Part shown: positions 1 through 7,380 of the stretch, in pieces | Numbering within the stretch: the first letter of the stretch is position 1 | Layout of the letters: each line of letters begins with the position of its first letter | IMG/VR virus record: IMGVR_UViG_3300034104_005002 | Span: 1 to 64,000 of that record | Source of the DNA: a virus | Length of the DNA stretch: 64,000 bases | Strand: one strand, 5' to 3' | Made by a program: the position numbers and the translations under genes | Notes under the pieces: generated by a model | What the model was told of the DNA's origin: nothing | Database searches by the model: none | The model's input: only the letters and a program-made list of their open reading frames with translations

Positions 1-174
1 GTTATGTAATACATTTAAAAGGCGGTTCTCTTCCAATGTTAAGGCATATATTGTAGCATCCTGTTCATGGAAAAAGGTAGTCAATTTTTTATCACCATCA
101 TAAACCGCCCAATCATTACATGCACAAGTTTCGGGGTGACAATTGCAATAGTTTTGTTTGACTGTAAACTTCAT
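1..174 (-). CDS. Small Cys-rich phage protein, C-terminus cut by window edge
   Basis: An open frame starts at ATG 174-172 and runs off the left edge of the window after 58 codons. Its start overlaps the stop of the downstream-numbered Thg1-like gene as ATGA, so it is the next gene of the same leftward operon. The N-terminal part carries a Cys/His cluster (YCNCH, then TCAC), which could bind a metal. I do not recognise the family. The coupling and the clean frame make it a likely real gene, but the C-terminus is not visible. Confidence 0.65.
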   Translation of the reverse strand, partial: MKFTVKQNYCNCHPETCACNDWAVYDGDKKLTTFFHEQDATIYALTLEENRLLNVLHN

Positions 175-929
175 AAAATAAACCATTCGGGTGAGATTGT
201 TTCAGGCGGGTTCCAGACAGAAACAGTAGTTCTAATAATAGGCTCAAGTGGTCTGTATTTTTCTGGAACATCTAAGCATTGGGATGGATCAAGCAAGATC
301 CGTTTTCTTTTTATGTAGGTTCCGGATTTAAAGAACTCTGGTAAATCTTCCCAAGGATTTGCAATTTCTTTTAGCATTTCTTTCATTTCATTTCCAGTTT
401 TATTCTGTAACTTTTTATGAGAAAAGAAGTGCCTTGCATACATTGAAACGGAGTTCTTTTGGGCATCCTTAAACCGCCAAAGAAAGTTTTTATAAACATG
501 CTCTAAATCAGGAACAGACCAAACCCTTGCATCGAAAGTCGGATATTGACCCACTTTTTCAGGAAGAAATTTTTGAAGATTTGCAACAAAAAATGAGGTC
601 GCGGTTGATGCAAGAACAGAAGTTAACTTTTGGAACTTACCTGAAAACCAGAATTCCCTATTAGAATAATTCTCTTTATCAAGATACCAATAAAGAGTAA
701 TTTCGTCTGATTGACAATAACCCAAAAGAGCCTCGCTTTCATTTACCAAATGTTTGGTTGTTTCGATCATTAACTCTACAAATTTCGCATCAAAAGGTCT
801 TTTGAGTCCTTTGGTAAATTTGCTGAAGCATTTACCATCAATCCTTGCCATAAGGGGAAGAAAGGGATCGGCTTTTCTTCCGGCCTCAATTTGTTCTTGG
901 GATTTTAGAAGATCTCCTAAACTGTCCAT
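171..929 (-). CDS. Thg1-like tRNA 3'-5' nucleotidyltransferase
   Basis: Product of 252 aa. Thg1 and Thg1-like proteins add nucleotides to tRNA 5' ends in the reverse (3'-5') direction; the Thg1-like branch repairs 5'-truncated tRNAs. The family signatures are present: LGDLLKSQE at the N-terminus, ARIDGK around residues 28-33 with the first metal-binding Asp, and YCQSDEITLYW at residues 71-81 with the second metal-binding SDE triad. An upstream in-frame GTG at 944 would add five residues; ATG 929 is preferred because family members begin at the MDSLG-like segment. It heads a leftward pair with the gene ending at the window edge. A degenerate tRNA-Pro-like element lies 295 bp upstream, which fits a tRNA-repair role by inference. 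Substrate is not predictable from sequence. Confidence 0.85.
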   Translation of the reverse strand: MDSLGDLLKSQEQIEAGRKADPFLPLMARIDGKCFSKFTKGLKRPFDAKFVELMIETTKHLVNESEALLGYCQSDEITLYWYLDKENYSNREFWFSGKFQKLTSVLASTATSFFVANLQKFLPEKVGQYPTFDARVWSVPDLEHVYKNFLWRFKDAQKNSVSMYARHFFSHKKLQNKTGNEMKEMLKEIANPWEDLPEFFKSGTYIKRKRILLDPSQCLDVPEKYRPLEPIIRTTVSVWNPPETISPEWFIL

Positions 930-1005
930 AAAAATTTGTCTCACTTGAATGAGTATAAGACAGATTTGATTGGAAATCCAATTTCATGGACAGTTCAAAA
1001 ATTGT

Positions 1006-1179
1006 CTACTTCTCTTCGACAAAGTTCTTGATCTGATCAGCCAGGGCCTGAATTTCTTGTGTTGATGGGAATGGTATATATTTACCATCCTTAGAATATT
1101 CTCTTCTATTGCAAAAATCTTCAGTGGCAATTAGTCTGGCTTCTTTAAAAATCTCAAACCGTAATTCGTAAGGCGTCAT
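1006..1179 (-). CDS. Conserved small phage protein (57 aa)
   Basis: ATG at 1179-1177, TAG at 1008-1006. The 57-aa product starts MTPYELRFEIFKEA and ends FVEEK; it is charged, probably helical, with no membrane segment. I recall very similar short proteins in T4-like cyanophages, without a known function. A weak purine-rich site (AGAAG) lies about 7 nt before the start. It sits between the Thg1-like gene and the tRNA-like element on the same strand. Confidence 0.7.
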   Translation of the reverse strand: MTPYELRFEIFKEARLIATEDFCNRREYSKDGKYIPFPSTQEIQALADQIKNFVEEK

Positions 1180-1205
1180 AAAATTCTTCTGTGTTTGTGT
1201 GTATT

Positions 1206-1222
1206 TTGGACTTTTTGTCCAA
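1206..1222 (-). terminator. Hairpin 3' of the tRNA-like element
   Basis: A 6-bp stem TTGGAC/GTCCAA with a five-base loop of A on the minus strand begins one base after the 3' end of the tRNA-like element. There is no T-run after it, so it may be a processing or stabilising hairpin rather than a true intrinsic terminator. Confidence 0.35.
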
Positions 1223-1223
1223 T

Positions 1224-1293
1224 CGGGATGGAAGGTACTGCCCCCTCTTTTTCACTTCCCAAAAGTGAAGTTATACTTTTCTACTACATCCCG
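1224..1293 (-). tRNA. Degenerate tRNA-Pro(UGG)-like element
   Basis: Read on the minus strand, 70 nt fold into a tRNA-like shape. The acceptor is a perfect 7-bp stem CGGGATG/CATCCCG followed by A as discriminator, the same acceptor I recall for cyanobacterial tRNA-Pro. The anticodon arm TCACT-TTTGGGA-AGTGA has a 7-nt loop with anticodon TGG and G37, typical of tRNA-Pro. A 5-bp T-stem GAGGG/CCTTC (one G-U) is present, but its loop is GGCAGTA instead of TTCRANY. The D-arm is poor, with one mismatch and no GG in its loop. CCA is not encoded. It may be a decayed tRNA, a decoy or a tRNA mimic; normal function in translation is doubtful. Confidence 0.5.
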
Positions 1294-1332
1294 TTACAGT
1301 CTATATAGGTCAGAACTCCCAATAAAAACCAA

Positions 1333-2037
1333 ATGATTTACGACACCATTTTTGTTTCTGATGTCCATCTTGGAACGAACAGATGTAATTCTAAAAAATT
1401 CCTAAACTTCCTAAAAACCATAAAAACCAAAAAACTCATAATGGTTGGTGACATAATTGACATATACTGTATGGAGAAGCATGGGACACCATGGGAAAAA
1501 GAGCACACTGAATGTATTCATGAAATCCTAAATCACCTAAAAAATGGAACCGAACTTATTTACATTTTAGGTAACCACGAAGGAGAAATCCGGAGATATT
1601 GTAATTTTGAGCATAAAAACTTTCAAATGGTTGATGAGTACAACCACATTGATTCTAAAGGTAAAAAGTTTTTATGTGTTCATGGCGACAAATACTCCCA
1701 ATACTCGTCTGGTTCATGGAAACAATTAATTTTCAATAAAGGGTATGAATTTATAACTCCCTTAAGTGTATGGTTAAATCGATTTTTTAGATTCTCCTTG
1801 GTGTACTTTTTAAAAAATACCATAAACGGCAAAAAATACATAGACAAATATGAAAACGATATTACAAATTATTGCAGACAAAGAAAAGAAAATTTTGATG
1901 GTGTAATTTGTGGACATATTCACCACAACAACATAAGAAAATTTGATGACATTACTTACATGTGTTGTGGAGATTTTGTCGATACCTGTTCGGCAATTGT
2001 CGAACGAGATGGTGATTATTATAGCATTTACTTTTGA
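1333..2037 (+). CDS. Metallophosphoesterase, LpxH-like
   Basis: Product of 234 aa of the calcineurin-like phosphoesterase superfamily. All metal-site motifs are visible in order: SDVHLG (D10, H12), GDIID (D40), GNHEG (N81-H82), CVHGD (H117) and CGHIHH near residue 195. The arrangement, with HGD before GHIHH, resembles UDP-2,3-diacylglucosamine hydrolase (LpxH) and related phosphoesterases; the real substrate is unknown. It is one of the few plus-strand genes in this part and its end overlaps the end of the opposing gene by 10 bp. It is AT-rich and stands alone, so it looks like an accessory cargo gene. Confidence 0.8.
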   Translation: MIYDTIFVSDVHLGTNRCNSKKFLNFLKTIKTKKLIMVGDIIDIYCMEKHGTPWEKEHTECIHEILNHLKNGTELIYILGNHEGEIRRYCNFEHKNFQMVDEYNHIDSKGKKFLCVHGDKYSQYSSGSWKQLIFNKGYEFITPLSVWLNRFFRFSLVYFLKNTINGKKYIDKYENDITNYCRQRKENFDGVICGHIHHNNIRKFDDITYMCCGDFVDTCSAIVERDGDYYSIYF

Positions 2038-2480
2038 TCCGGATTGACCCACGGGGCCTTTATGCCCATTTCCCCACCTAAAAGACCTTGGGCATTGCTT
2101 CCATCAGGCTCCTTATCATAAAAAACAGCACCCTTAACAATTTTCTTTTGTTCTTCAGAATAATCACCAGACTCAATCTCTGTTAAGATAGTCTCATTGA
2201 ACATATTAACCGGTTCGGGTTCTTCTAATTTCTCATATTTTTCTATGGCCTTATCCACATCTCTCTCAACCCTTTGATCAAGAAGTTCTGGAGTTTTGAT
2301 AATATACTCATTGAGCGTATCATCAATCCAGCCCCTTTTTAAAAATTCCCTTTGAATTTCATCAATCAATGGCCATAATTTATCCTTGGGGATCTTAAAG
2401 ACCCTAGAAATAAACTCAATAATAGCCTCAATAATAAGACTAATTTTTGCCCAGTCAAAGATAGTTCTTTTGGTTTTCAT
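2028..2480 (-). CDS. Phage protein of unknown function (150 aa)
   Basis: The N-terminal third (IFDWAKISLIIEAIIEFISRVF) is amphipathic to hydrophobic, the rest is acidic and helical, and the C-terminus is Gly-rich. I do not recognise the family. It is the last gene of a leftward run of small genes (2455-3107), and its start lies inside the preceding 47-aa frame. It converges on the metallophosphoesterase gene. Confidence 0.65.
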   Translation of the reverse strand: MKTKRTIFDWAKISLIIEAIIEFISRVFKIPKDKLWPLIDEIQREFLKRGWIDDTLNEYIIKTPELLDQRVERDVDKAIEKYEKLEEPEPVNMFNETILTEIESGDYSEEQKKIVKGAVFYDKEPDGSNAQGLLGGEMGIKAPWVNPDQK

Positions 2481-2598
2481 GGGTCCAAAAATCGTCGTGG
2501 ATCATGTCATCATCATAAGGCTCATGCATAAGTTCTTGCACTTTTAAATGCCAGACTCTCTCAAACAAATCCCTATAATCTTCTTCTTCAATCATCAT
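2455..2598 (-). CDS. Small acidic phage protein (46-47 aa)
   Basis: Tandem start codons at 2598 and 2595 overlap the stop of the upstream 48-aa gene (ATGATGATTGA), suggesting translational coupling. The product begins with MIEEEDYRDLFERVWHLK and is rich in Asp, Glu and His. Its end overlaps the next gene by 26 bp. No family recognised; accepted because of the coupled starts in a continuous leftward operon. Confidence 0.55.
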   Translation of the reverse strand: MMIEEEDYRDLFERVWHLKVQELMHEPYDDDMIHDDFWTHENQKNYL

Positions 2599-2734
2599 TT
2601 AATAATTTCTCTAATGGATCACCACCGCCTTTTAATATCTGACAGGCCCGTTTGTAATACATGTTATTCGTATTTCCGGATGCCTCCATGGCTTCTTTTA
2701 CTTTCTTCCAATTGTCTCTGGTTGTTTGATCCAT
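2588..2734 (-). CDS. Small phage protein (48 aa)
   Basis: ATG 2734-2732 to TGA 2590-2588. The product (MDQTTRDNWKKVKEAM...) looks helical, with a GGGDPLEKLL segment near its end. It starts 1 bp after the metallopeptidase gene stops and overlaps the next start. Function unknown. Confidence 0.6.
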   Translation of the reverse strand: MDQTTRDNWKKVKEAMEASGNTNNMYYKRACQILKGGGDPLEKLLNDD

Positions 2735-2735
2735 T

Positions 2736-3107
2736 CTAGTACCCGTGGTTTTCGATGGTTTTTGTATAATGTCTCATAATTTCACCAGCAACGGAATTGG
2801 CCTCATTTTCGCAATTTGATCCAGATGTTGGATCTAATTCTGCCCCTGAAATTTTCTGTTTGTAATGAACCATCTCATGGGATAGGGTCCGAAAGACGTC
2901 TAGAGGATGGCGATTGGCCACCTGGATCTTTATAATATCATTTTCAAGATCAAAGCACCCAAAAGTTTTGTTGTTTATAGAAAATTGTGGATCGTTAATT
3001 ACAACAATTTCAGGTAAAGAATCCAGGTCAAGATAATTCTTTACAAATTTTGCAAAAGACATAATTTGTTTTTCTTTAGATTCTAACAGAAATTGTTTAT
3101 AGAGCAT
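2736..3107 (-). CDS. Small zinc metallopeptidase-like protein (HExxH)
   Basis: Product of 123 aa with the motif TLSHEMVHYKQ at about residues 78-88; the HEMVH is a classical HExxH zinc site, followed about 20 residues on by the acidic NCENEANSVAGEIM segment that could provide the third ligand (E in ENEAN). This layout matches small phage metallopeptidases of the SprT-like or gluzincin kind. The target is unknown. It lies 12 bp after the zinc-ribbon gene in the same leftward unit. Confidence 0.7.
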   Translation of the reverse strand: MLYKQFLLESKEKQIMSFAKFVKNYLDLDSLPEIVVINDPQFSINNKTFGCFDLENDIIKIQVANRHPLDVFRTLSHEMVHYKQKISGAELDPTSGSNCENEANSVAGEIMRHYTKTIENHGY

Positions 3108-3119
3108 TTTTAATTCTAT

Positions 3120-3356
3120 TTATCGAACCTCAAAGTCCAGTCTTTTTACTCCTCGTTGTTTCCTTTCCTCTTGCCACATAAGATCCGAATTGGTCAGATG
3201 CTTATTTGAGGCCTTTTCATAAGTCTCAAGCATAACCACCTGAGACAGATCCAGGGCCGTGATTTTATCGTTGCGGATAGATGCCATATTTGGACACCCG
3301 CAGGTTCCAGAACCATGTACCTCATTTCCACACATTCTACATCTAATTTTAAGCAT
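3120..3356 (-). CDS. Small zinc-finger protein (78 aa)
   Basis: The N-terminus has a four-Cys pattern: CRMC at residues 6-9 and CGC around residues 19-21, consistent with a zinc knuckle. The rest is charged. I recall similar short proteins in cyanophages, of unknown role. A terminator hairpin with a T-run directly abuts the start codon and a TATAAATA motif sits 31 nt upstream, so it probably begins a new, late transcript after the nadV operon ends. Confidence 0.65.
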   Translation of the reverse strand: MLKIRCRMCGNEVHGSGTCGCPNMASIRNDKITALDLSQVVMLETYEKASNKHLTNSDLMWQEERKQRGVKRLDFEVR

Positions 3357-3391
3357 AAAAAATACCTCAAGTTATTTAAACCTGAGGTATT
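3357..3391 (-). terminator. Intrinsic terminator after nadV
   Basis: On the minus strand a 9-bp stem AATACCTCA/TGAGGTATT is followed by a T-run ending at the next start codon. The upstream arm overlaps the TATAAATA motif at 3388-3395. Confidence 0.7.
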
Positions 3392-3395
3392 TATA
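3388..3395 (-). promoter_or_regulatory. Late promoter-like TATAAATA
   Basis: Perfect T4-type late promoter octamer on the minus strand, 31 nt before the zinc-finger gene start. It overlaps the 5' arm of the terminator, so transcripts starting here lack that arm and should not be terminated. Confidence 0.5.
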
Positions 3396-5735
3396 TCACT
3401 CTGCTTTAGCGAAGAAATTGTGCAAGCATTGGCTTGCATTAATTCTTACATGCTCAAGAGTATAATCAACCAAAAGTTGACCATTCTCATAAATAGTTAC
3501 TAACTCGTCTTTATTCCAGGGTCTTTCTGGAACAGTCTGATATTCTCCTTGTTCATTTTTGATGAGCTGAAGTCTACCTTTTTTAGATGTTTTGCCTGGG
3601 TCGGTTACAGGGTCTTTATAAACGTCACGCCAGGTTCCGTTTACATTTACCGAACTGCACTTCATTGCGAATTTAAAATCATCACGATTTACGTGTTGAA
3701 GCAATCCGCCACCTTGACCGAAGGCAATGTTATCCGAACTGTATCCATTTGCTTCTAGAACGTGAAGAACCCGGTCAATAGTTTCATAATTCACACCGTC
3801 CCCTTGAATGAGTCTGACGTGATTTAGAACCTTATAACCCTTAGAGTTCATAGTACTTCCAAAGTGATTATCCAAAAGTTGGGCGCACTTTAGATTGACT
3901 TCTACTGGGTCCCCAGAATTACCAGAAACCGCGATTCCCCTATTCCTTTTTACTAGAACCATTCCACTAGGAACTTTAACGCAATGTATAGTTCCTTTAT
4001 AATTTACTTTAGTTTTAGTAATAGATTGCCCACCAGCATAGGGAGTATCTAATATGTGGGTAGTATAGACTGTAGAGAAATGTGGTTTTCTATTGTCCTC
4101 CGCTACTGAAATTAAAACCCCCTTCCCAGCTGAAATAGAAATGTATTCTACTACATCCACGTTAGATTTGATAGTGGTATCATACTTAAATCTACCATCG
4201 TTTCTAATGGACGAATCCCAATGCTTCAATTCTTCGATGAATTGTTCACACCAATTGCCATCTAAATTAGAAATGTCAACCCAATCAAATGTTTTAGATA
4301 CTAAATTATCTATGGGAACTGAAATAGTTATAGTAGATTGACCTTTTCTACTAGTAAGATAATACACATTAAATTTATAATCTAGATTATTAAGTATATT
4401 AAGTAATCTGTTGTGCTTTCGTTCCTTTTGAAAATTAAATTCTATTTTATAATTCATTGAAGATGCTTTTTTAATACATCCATCTGCTTGTAGAGCGATT
4501 AAAAATCTCTCATGCCAAGTTAGTTGTTTTCCGGATGTCTTTGCTTTTGCTGAACGCAATTTTCTATAAGCCCAATTTCCTGGTTTATAATCTTGAGCCT
4601 CTTGTATACGAATTTTATCATTTCGATCAATAGTTACCACCCTATGATTGGGTGTAACTAATAGATCAATTTTACCATGAAAATCACGAATTTCATACAT
4701 ATCCCCCTCATATTGTTCATTTACAATTTTAAGAGGTTTAACAAATTCATAAGTCATGTCATCATTAACTTGTGCAACTAGATCGTTCTCTGTTAGGTTA
4801 GAAAAATATTTCCATCCACTAGGAGTCAAAATCTGCGTCTGATCGTCGTAGCAATCAGGCCTGACCACCAAGGTAGCCCCAGATTCAATTACTTGTTCTT
4901 TAAGTTCTTCTCCCCAAAGTTTATCGCAAGCATTGTAGATGTCATAACTATCACTTACACAAGCAATAATAGCACCCGGCCTCGCATAAAGATTCAACAT
5001 ATTACGATATGCCTCTACTTCATTTTCCTTACCCCAACTCGTGATAGTACTATGTTCTGATGCTGGAATACTGTAGCCCGCCATATCTTCGTGATAAAAT
5101 TCTTTACCATAAAGAAGCGCCGCAACAGTGTCGGTGCCCTTAAAATTAACTAGGTGAGCTAGTCCACCAATTCCTGCTGATTCATAAGAACTCACTCCGC
5201 GAAATCCAAAGTCTTGCATCTTAAAATCAATGAGATTCGGGTCTCCATTGCGGATAAGATAATTGAGAATAAGTTTCTTAGAATTATAAGAATTACTTGC
5301 AACAGTCGTTGGATACCAAATTGCGCGAAGTAGAGCAGTCTCTAAGAAACTAGTTAACCAATAGCAATTTGGGTCGGTATTTTCAATTGTAAGCAAAACA
5401 TTCTTGACAGGAATTACCATTCCTTCTGGAACAGCCTTGATTCTTACGGGGAGATATCCACCGTGCTTTTTGACAATGTATTCCCAACCACCGCGGTAGA
5501 AAGGTTCACCGTGAGCCTGAATAATTGCCTCGGCAATATCAATATCTTCCATCCTAATTGGTTTCATCAGATAGTCTTTTAGAAACATCTGAAGGCCAAA
5601 GAATAGCGTTTCATCGTGATGACCACCACGACTTTCAATGTAAGAAAATACACCTTCCGTCTGTGTGGGATATTGTGGAAACTGAGAATACTTATAGGAA
5701 TCCGAGTTGAGCAGTAAATTTTTGTTTAGGTCCAT
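3396..5735 (-). CDS. nadV: Nicotinamide phosphoribosyltransferase with in-frame intein
   Basis: NadV/NAMPT makes nicotinamide mononucleotide from nicotinamide and PRPP. The 779-aa precursor holds a 467-aa NAMPT (residues 1-294 and 607-779) interrupted by a 312-aa intein. NAMPT signatures are FLETALLRAIWYPT, the catalytic His in PASEHSTITSWG (H228), and VVRPD/SGDP, which is exactly where the intein sits (RPD|C...N|SGDP). After splicing the active-site loop RPDSGDP is restored. The gene is followed upstream by a macro-domain gene and nadM, giving a complete nicotinamide-to-NAD route. The start lies in a hairpin that exposes its Shine-Dalgarno GGAG. Confidence 0.93.
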   Translation of the reverse strand: MDLNKNLLLNSDSYKYSQFPQYPTQTEGVFSYIESRGGHHDETLFFGLQMFLKDYLMKPIRMEDIDIAEAIIQAHGEPFYRGGWEYIVKKHGGYLPVRIKAVPEGMVIPVKNVLLTIENTDPNCYWLTSFLETALLRAIWYPTTVASNSYNSKKLILNYLIRNGDPNLIDFKMQDFGFRGVSSYESAGIGGLAHLVNFKGTDTVAALLYGKEFYHEDMAGYSIPASEHSTITSWGKENEVEAYRNMLNLYARPGAIIACVSDSYDIYNACDKLWGEELKEQVIESGATLVVRPDCYDDQTQILTPSGWKYFSNLTENDLVAQVNDDMTYEFVKPLKIVNEQYEGDMYEIRDFHGKIDLLVTPNHRVVTIDRNDKIRIQEAQDYKPGNWAYRKLRSAKAKTSGKQLTWHERFLIALQADGCIKKASSMNYKIEFNFQKERKHNRLLNILNNLDYKFNVYYLTSRKGQSTITISVPIDNLVSKTFDWVDISNLDGNWCEQFIEELKHWDSSIRNDGRFKYDTTIKSNVDVVEYISISAGKGVLISVAEDNRKPHFSTVYTTHILDTPYAGGQSITKTKVNYKGTIHCVKVPSGMVLVKRNRGIAVSGNSGDPVEVNLKCAQLLDNHFGSTMNSKGYKVLNHVRLIQGDGVNYETIDRVLHVLEANGYSSDNIAFGQGGGLLQHVNRDDFKFAMKCSSVNVNGTWRDVYKDPVTDPGKTSKKGRLQLIKNEQGEYQTVPERPWNKDELVTIYENGQLLVDYTLEHVRINASQCLHNFFAKAE
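3918..4853 (-). mobile_element. LAGLIDADG-type intein in NadV
   Basis: Intein of 312 aa, residues 295-606 of the NadV precursor. Block A starts at Cys295 (CYDDQTQILTPSG), block B is LVTPNHRVV with the TxxH, and two dodecapeptide-like motifs (FLIALQADGCIKK and FIEELKHWDSS) mark a LAGLIDADG homing endonuclease. Block G is GIAVSGN followed by Ser607. The penultimate residue is Gly rather than the usual His, a known but less common variant. Insertion is in the catalytic loop, the most conserved spot of the host protein. Confidence 0.9.
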
Positions 5736-5753
5736 TTTAAACTCCTTAAAATG
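5733..5753 (-). promoter_or_regulatory. Hairpin with Shine-Dalgarno in loop at nadV start
   Basis: Perfect 8-bp inverted repeat CATTTTAA/TTAAAATG on the minus strand encloses the loop GGAGT. The Shine-Dalgarno core is in the loop and the ATG is in the 3' arm. Confidence 0.65.
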
Positions 5754-5812
5754 ATAGGTTTAATTTCGGCGTCTATCGCCTAGTTGTGTTTTTATGACTT
5801 TAACACCTGTCA

Positions 5813-6304
5813 TTAGGGTTGATATTCAACCACAGTTACGTCAGCATAATCAGAAACATCTTCTGAAAACTGTTCAATCATTTTGGAAATTCTACTCCAA
5901 TCGCCACCAGCAAGTCCAGCGCCAATTTGAGGGAATCCAATGCTTACTTTTCTATGTGGTCCCTGTGTATAATCAGGGACACATTTAGAAAATAACTCTA
6001 AGAATTTTTCAAAGGCACCATATTCAAATACATCTTTAGTATTACTCATTTCATACTGAGTGTAGGCATTTATCACAGTAAAAATTGTTTTTCCTGTGTT
6101 TATTTGAGCCGTAGTAAACCTACCCAACTTTAATTTATCCCCCCTAGTTGTACACATATCCGCTTGTTTTACTTTGGGATATCGGTCTGCAAGTTGTTTT
6201 GCCAACCCCCCACCCATAACATTATAGCAGTTACAACCTTGAATAATAATATCAAAATTACCTTTTTCGGCAAGTTTAATTAGATCTCCTTTGATTGTTT
6301 TCAT
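5813..6304 (-). CDS. Macro-domain protein (ADP-ribose binding/processing)
   Basis: Product of 163 aa, a stand-alone macro domain. Visible features are GDLIKLAEKGNFDIIIQGCNCYNVMGGGLAKQL, i.e. the N-terminal strand, the catalytic Asn region and the Gly-rich loop, and GFPQIGAGLAGGDW for the second phosphate-binding loop. Family members hydrolyse ADP-ribose-1''-phosphate or remove ADP-ribose from proteins or nucleic acids. It sits between nadM and nadV, so it probably recycles ADP-ribose derivatives in the NAD pathway or reverses ADP-ribosylation by host defence; this is inference. It overlaps neither neighbour (9 bp to nadM). Confidence 0.88.
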   Translation of the reverse strand: MKTIKGDLIKLAEKGNFDIIIQGCNCYNVMGGGLAKQLADRYPKVKQADMCTTRGDKLKLGRFTTAQINTGKTIFTVINAYTQYEMSNTKDVFEYGAFEKFLELFSKCVPDYTQGPHRKVSIGFPQIGAGLAGGDWSRISKMIEQFSEDVSDYADVTVVEYQP

Positions 6305-6313
6305 AAGTTTACC

Positions 6314-7360
6314 TCAGATAAAATATCGAATAATTTGATAATGGTCTTCAAAGCACTCTCTTGGGTCAAGTTCAGAGAAAGGAATCCAGAATGCCTTATC
6401 AGCATCAGAACCACCTTTTACTCTTGGAAGTTCTCCATCAGGAAGAACAATATTAAAGGCATGAGTAATTGTTCGCCCTCGGCTGCTTCTATAAATATCA
6501 TCAAATACATGAGTATTTTTAATACATCCACGAAGAACCGGAGAAGGAACCTTAAGTCCGGTTTCCTCTCGGAGTTCTCGAATCATAGCATCTTCTAGGG
6601 AGGAATCGGTGTTTGCGTCTAGAAAACCGCCTGGCAAGGCAATCAGGCCCTTTCCAGGATAGGCATTTCTACGGACCATCAAGACATGACCAGATTGAAA
6701 CACTACAGAATCTACTGTAACAAAAATTGGTGGCCAGGGCAAGGAAGCATACTGAGACTTATATTTCTCGACAAATCTACGCTCATTTACGATATGATTA
6801 TGCCATTCAGAACTCTTCATACTATCAAGATAGTTAAAGATTTTTTCTGGAACAACACTCTTTACAAAATCCATATTAGGTTCTTCGACAAAGTAGAGTT
6901 CCCTGATCTGAGTTGCACTTAGATTTTGCTCAAGAGGAACCTCAATTAGTTCCCATTGTGGGAACATCTTCAGGTAATAAGAAGTCTCGTCTTTTTCACA
7001 ACCGATGATACCAACATTAGCAGATGGTGAAATAGTCTCAAGACAATATTTTACCTTTTCTTGAACTTCATTACACCACTTGGTATCACCATAAATATCT
7101 TCTTGAATTTCAATTTCTAGTGGAGCTTCTTCTGAAGTCACTTCTAAAATGGATTGCCTCAAGGCAGACCAGTAACTATGAGTATTCAGGTGCTCAAGAG
7201 AAATTTGAAATGGATTTTTGTAGGTTACTGGTTTATACTGAGAACCAATAATCATAATGAGATTATCAGTCAGTTCATATGCTCTTTTTACAATTTCTAG
7301 ATGAGCATTATGAAAAGGCTGAAATCTTCCAATAAAAACAATTGCGTCGTATTTTTTCAT
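6314..7360 (-). CDS. nadM: Bifunctional NMN adenylyltransferase / Nudix hydrolase
   Basis: The 348-aa protein joins NMN and ATP into NAD and carries a Nudix domain. The N-terminal nucleotidyltransferase has GRFQPFHNAH at residues 11-20 and NLSATQIRE near 147-154 (the ISSTxxR-type motif). The C-terminal Nudix box starts at GGFLDAN (residues 244-250) and contains RELREETGL (261-269), matching GX5EX7REUXEEXGU. The fusion is the usual NadM-Nudix type; the Nudix half probably cleaves ADP-ribose or NAD-like nucleotides. With nadV it forms a two-step nicotinamide salvage route. Its long leader holds several hairpins and the ribosome site lies in a hairpin loop. Confidence 0.93.
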   Translation of the reverse strand: MKKYDAIVFIGRFQPFHNAHLEIVKRAYELTDNLIMIIGSQYKPVTYKNPFQISLEHLNTHSYWSALRQSILEVTSEEAPLEIEIQEDIYGDTKWCNEVQEKVKYCLETISPSANVGIIGCEKDETSYYLKMFPQWELIEVPLEQNLSATQIRELYFVEEPNMDFVKSVVPEKIFNYLDSMKSSEWHNHIVNERRFVEKYKSQYASLPWPPIFVTVDSVVFQSGHVLMVRRNAYPGKGLIALPGGFLDANTDSSLEDAMIRELREETGLKVPSPVLRGCIKNTHVFDDIYRSSRGRTITHAFNIVLPDGELPRVKGGSDADKAFWIPFSELDPRECFEDHYQIIRYFI

Positions 7361-7361
7361 G

Positions 7362-7380
7362 ATTCTAAACTCCTTAGAAT
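7362..7380 (-). promoter_or_regulatory. Hairpin with Shine-Dalgarno in loop at nadM start
   Basis: ATTCTAA/TTAGAAT (7 bp) encloses the loop GGAGT, one base before the nadM ATG. The same loop, flanked by AA and TT, occurs at nadV. Confidence 0.65.

Noticed and set aside
1224-1293. tRNA on the plus strand in the same palindromic region
   Set aside because: The plus-strand anticodon loop would have C instead of U at position 33 and no plausible T-arm; the minus strand fits tRNA-Pro.
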